Positions 61,276 to 64,000 of a DNA stretch of 64,000 bases are shown here, piece after piece. Position numbers and translations under genes: made by a program. Below the pieces are notes generated by a model. The model did no database searches and was not told the origin of the DNA. It saw nothing but the letters and a program-made list of their open reading frames with translations. Where the stretch lies: the NCBI GenBank assembly GCA_026214975.1, contig CM047805.1, positions 188,791,333 through 188,855,332 of the forward strand. Reading direction: 5' to 3'. Position 1 is the stretch's first letter; each line of letters opens with the position of its first letter. This DNA comes from Gentiana macrophylla (Eukaryota > Streptophyta > Magnoliopsida > Gentianales > Gentianaceae).

Positions 61276-61970
61276 TATATGTTTTGCTAAAAGAAAAAAA
61301 AAATCATGTAGATTTAATCCGATCCAACCTAATATAATATGTTAATTTTCTATTGATAAAGACCCTTTTTTTTTACTCCAATCGATAAATGTCCCAATAA
61401 AAAATTTTACTTAGCCCAAAAGAAAAATAGACATACAAACAAGTTTTATTAATTTTTTGCATTTACGGATGTTAAAAACGCCAAAAGTGTTGGAAAAAAT
61501 GCAAAGATCTTGATTTGACAGAGAATTAGAAACTTCAAGCGCGTTAATAACGTTGTCTTTTAAGAGATGTTCGTCCCACACGATTTATCACTAAGAGATC
61601 AAATGAAAATCTATTTCGGGATCTGATGAGGGTGTTTGATTCAAACAAATGACTTGTTTGAATCAAACCCGAGGACACTCAAAGTTTTTCTCGATGATGT
61701 TGTTAAACTTATGAATTTTCGTCTGCATACTTATGCTTTTATATAGGTTGCAAGTCTGCATAAACGAAGGAAGTCTTTCGCTTGCGAAAGGGTAGGGTTG
61801 TCATTGTTTCACCGGATGAAATCATGCAACCTCACCGGTCGAACCCCGCTTTTTTGCAATAACATTAATTCATACGGCAACACGTGTGCAAACGATAACT
61901 AAAATATTTATTTATGAAAAATATCTAACAATAAGTATGTTTTAAAAATAAAAAAAAAACTTCAACTAAA
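61276..61970. repeat. Dispersed repeat, copy 2, split by a solo LTR
   Basis: It matches 33356-33602 on both sides of 61488-61930. Confidence 0.75.
61488..61930. mobile_element. 443-bp solo LTR
   Basis: It starts TGTTGGAAAAAATG and ends TATCTAACA. The flanks are AAAAG (61483-61487) and ATAAG (61931-61935). Copy 1 of the host repeat has a single ATAAG at that point, giving an empty site. Orientation is unclear. Confidence 0.82.
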
Positions 61971-62590
61971 AGCGATTTGGGAACAGTGTAAAAAAAAAAA
62001 GCGGGCGGCGCTACGACCACCACCACGATACATTGTTTTTTTATTTGAAAAGACCACGATACAGTATTACCACATAAATTCCACTCTTCAACTTAAGTGT
62101 TACAAATCTCTACGGACATAACTTCAACATACATCAGATTAATAATATCTATAACTTTCTCATTACGGATGATGAAGATGTCCTTGAATTAATAAAAGAA
62201 GATGTAGTCATAGAAGATGTCTTGACTCCCATAGTAGTTCACTAAAATGGGAGAAGTATTCCCTCAAAAAAAAAATGGGAGAAGCATGGGCAAGAGCCAC
62301 CCCCATCTTTGACCTCTCGTTGCTACTAAAACTTATCATACGAAATATATTAAAATGAGGGTAAGAGGGTGAGTTATGATGCTCATAAGGAAACCTTCAC
62401 GTCACATGAAACTAATACATGTTATTGTGATAAAAACAGAGTTCCAATTTCTCTTTCGCAAAATGAATGCACAAGTACAATGACTAACAAAATTTATCAA
62501 ATCTAATAATAATGCATGAACACATAAGGAACCATGAATGAAAACAAGTAGTCATACCATGCATATCACTATTGTAACTATAGTGTACTA
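61971..62590. other. Intergenic stretch, nothing recognised
   Basis: AT-rich with A homopolymers (61990, 62266). No supported gene. Confidence 0.5.
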
Positions 62591-62863
62591 CCTCCGTTTT
62601 TTTATCTGTCACATTTCAGAATTTTTTCTTCTGTTGTTTTACATTTTCAATGCATCATTTATTATTTTTTTCCTCATTTACCAATAAAGTATTTACATCT
62701 CCAATAAAAAATACATTTCTAATACTAAAAACTCATTTACCAACAAAGTATTTATATCTCCAATAAAAAAAATACATTTCCGATACTATATTTTAGACAT
62801 GTTAATTACTTTCTTAATCTGTGTTATTCTTCTCTTTGCGACAGATAAAGAAAACGGAGGGAG
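62591..62863. mobile_element. MITE with CCTCCGTTTTTTTATCTGTC ends
   Basis: The left end is inverted as GACAGATAAAGAAAACGGAG at the right, with TA on each side. An inner 57-60-bp unit (TTTACCAA..AAGTATTTA..ATCTCCAATAAA) is directly repeated. Confidence 0.82.
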
Positions 62864-63358
62864 TATTATTTTTGTTTATTGTAATTGTATCCTTTCTGTA
62901 ACTATAAATTTATTGTATCATTTGTGATTGTTGTAATTGCACCGTATCATTTGTGATTATTGTAAGTGTAATTGTGTTAGTTCGTGAGTACAACGCCACA
63001 TTTATTTTATCCTAATTTGAAAGGCACGATAATCGAATCGTGTGATGACATGAAACTATCCACTATTTTATCCTCGGACGAGGCTGTCAGCTCCAGTCTT
63101 TTCTCCTTATTTTTTCTCAAGAGCAAGGTGTGATGCTGGGACCCCTAAGAGTTCATTGTCCTTTTTAATGACCGATACTCAACCATGAACCTTACTAGTT
63201 TTACACACATGTAAAGACATGAAAATGTACCCATGACGTTCATGAAAATTCAATTGTACTTTAGTCAAACGATCAATGTAAGTAAATCCTAGTATATGAT
63301 GTCTACACATAAAAAAGGAAACACTTCACTCTCACATAAACACAAGTATCTTTTTCTT
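62864..63358. other. Intergenic stretch, nothing recognised
   Basis: A short direct repeat of GTATCATTTGTGATT occurs near 62915 and 62944. No gene seen. Confidence 0.5.
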
Positions 63359-63415
63359 TTAAGTGTGCTTGGGCGAGAGTAGTGCTAGGACGGGTGACCC
63401 TTTGGAAAGTACTCG
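63359..63415 (+). pseudogene. 5S rRNA-like fragment (3' half)
   Basis: GTGCTTGGGCGAGAGTAGTG and CTAGGACGGGTGACC match the 3' half of plant 5S rRNA with a few changes; the 5' half is absent. An isolated 5S piece suggests a 5S-derived element (Cassandra-type LTR or 5S SINE) or a stray pseudogene. Confidence 0.8.
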
Positions 63416-64000
63416 GTTTACACGGAAAATTCTATCCCGGGAAGTCTTCACACGAATAGCAGTTGGATGTGCTAAGATGTGGCAAGCAAGAAAAAATTAA
63501 TTTGTCTTCATGCGTACTGTGACATCCAACCAACAGCGATCGTCTTGAGGAGAGTCATGGGATAAATTTCCTGTTACACCCTCTTTACAATTGAACCTTT
63601 TTTGTTCCATTATGTCCCAAAACTACTTTTGATTACACTGCTAATTCTCATAGTACCAAAACCTTCAGTGCCAGGGCTGAACCATCGGTACCAAAAAGTA
63701 AACTTCCAAAAACCTTAATACATTGAGTCCTTACCTTGATGGAGGGATTGAGAATTTGCAGAATCTTCTTCCGCTTAAAGGAATTCTTCTCATACAATAT
63801 TAATTGGTATTACTTAAATTTTAAGACAATGAATCTTATCTGTCTAAGGTGATGAATAAATGCACCAAGGTGATGAATAAATGCAAACAAGACTTCGGCC
63901 GGCGGTAAATATTGCGGTACTTAACCCAGAGGTTCGTGCGTGTGTATAAACTCGTATCCGTTGAAAAATAGGTGATGAATAATTGAATGATTGTTGAATT
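63416..64000. other. Flank of the 5S-like fragment, nothing further recognised
   Basis: A 20-bp word, AAGGTGATGAATAAATGCA, is directly repeated at about 63848 and 63868. No gene seen to the window end. Confidence 0.45.

Noticed and set aside
63115..63160. GCTGGGACCCCTAAGAGTTC as the missing 5' half of the 5S-like fragment
   Set aside because: It resembles part of 5S only loosely and lies over 200 bp from the clear 3' half, so it may be chance.

Overview
The window is nuclear DNA of a flowering plant, most likely a eudicot. It holds GT-AG spliced genes for a lipin-type phosphatidate phosphatase, a UDP-glucuronate decarboxylase, an NaKR-type HMA-domain protein and a RABE1 GTPase, set beside nested Ty3/gypsy elements of the Tat and Athila lineages. 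I cannot name the species from sequence alone. No bacterial system, CRISPR array, tRNA gene or complete rRNA gene was seen.

Region 1 (1-33111) is one nested retrotransposon block. The outermost element is a plus-strand Tat-lineage Ty3/gypsy element whose 5' LTR enters from the left (last 23 bases at 1-23) and whose 3' LTR ends at 33111. It carries decayed gag, protease, RT, two RNase H domains, integrase, a tandem-repeat spacer, and a long spliced antisense gene (26344 down to about 23833). Two later insertions broke it. The first is a 17.7 kb Athila-type element (2357-20024, 5-bp target duplication GTGAC) that split the Tat pol frame exactly between protease and RT. The second is a 5.8 kb rearranged Athila-like composite (27216-32986, target duplication GGACT) inside the Tat 3' LTR. 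The Athila element has gag-pol remnants plus two envelope-like/plant-transposon-domain ORFs, and a 1.26 kb tandem duplication inside its 5' LTR.

Region 2 (33112-37800) is gene-poor. It contains a dispersed repeat, several MITEs, a truncated minus-strand Copia LTR with its primer binding site, and a decayed RNase H-domain pseudogene.

Region 3 (37800-60600) holds four apparently intact genes: PAH (+, 10 coding exons, 899 aa), UXS (+, 7 exons, 444 aa, with a U12-type AT-AC first intron and a 2 kb solo LTR in intron 5), an NaKR-like HMA protein (+, 3 exons, 306 aa) and RABE1 (-, 8 exons, 216 aa). NaKR and RABE1 converge. Their products act in lipid turnover, wall-sugar synthesis, ion/phloem function and secretion; nothing in the sequence links them as a pathway.

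Region 4 (60600-64000) is intergenic, with MITEs, a second copy of the dispersed repeat split by a 443-bp solo LTR, and a 5S rRNA-like fragment.

The most unusual signals are non-coding. Paired GC-rich quasi-palindromes sit just upstream of TATA boxes in three different Athila-type LTRs and again in front of both envelope-like ORFs. A duplicated conserved block lies between two polypurine-like tracts in two diverged Athila elements. The composite insertion has non-matching LTR families at its two ends.
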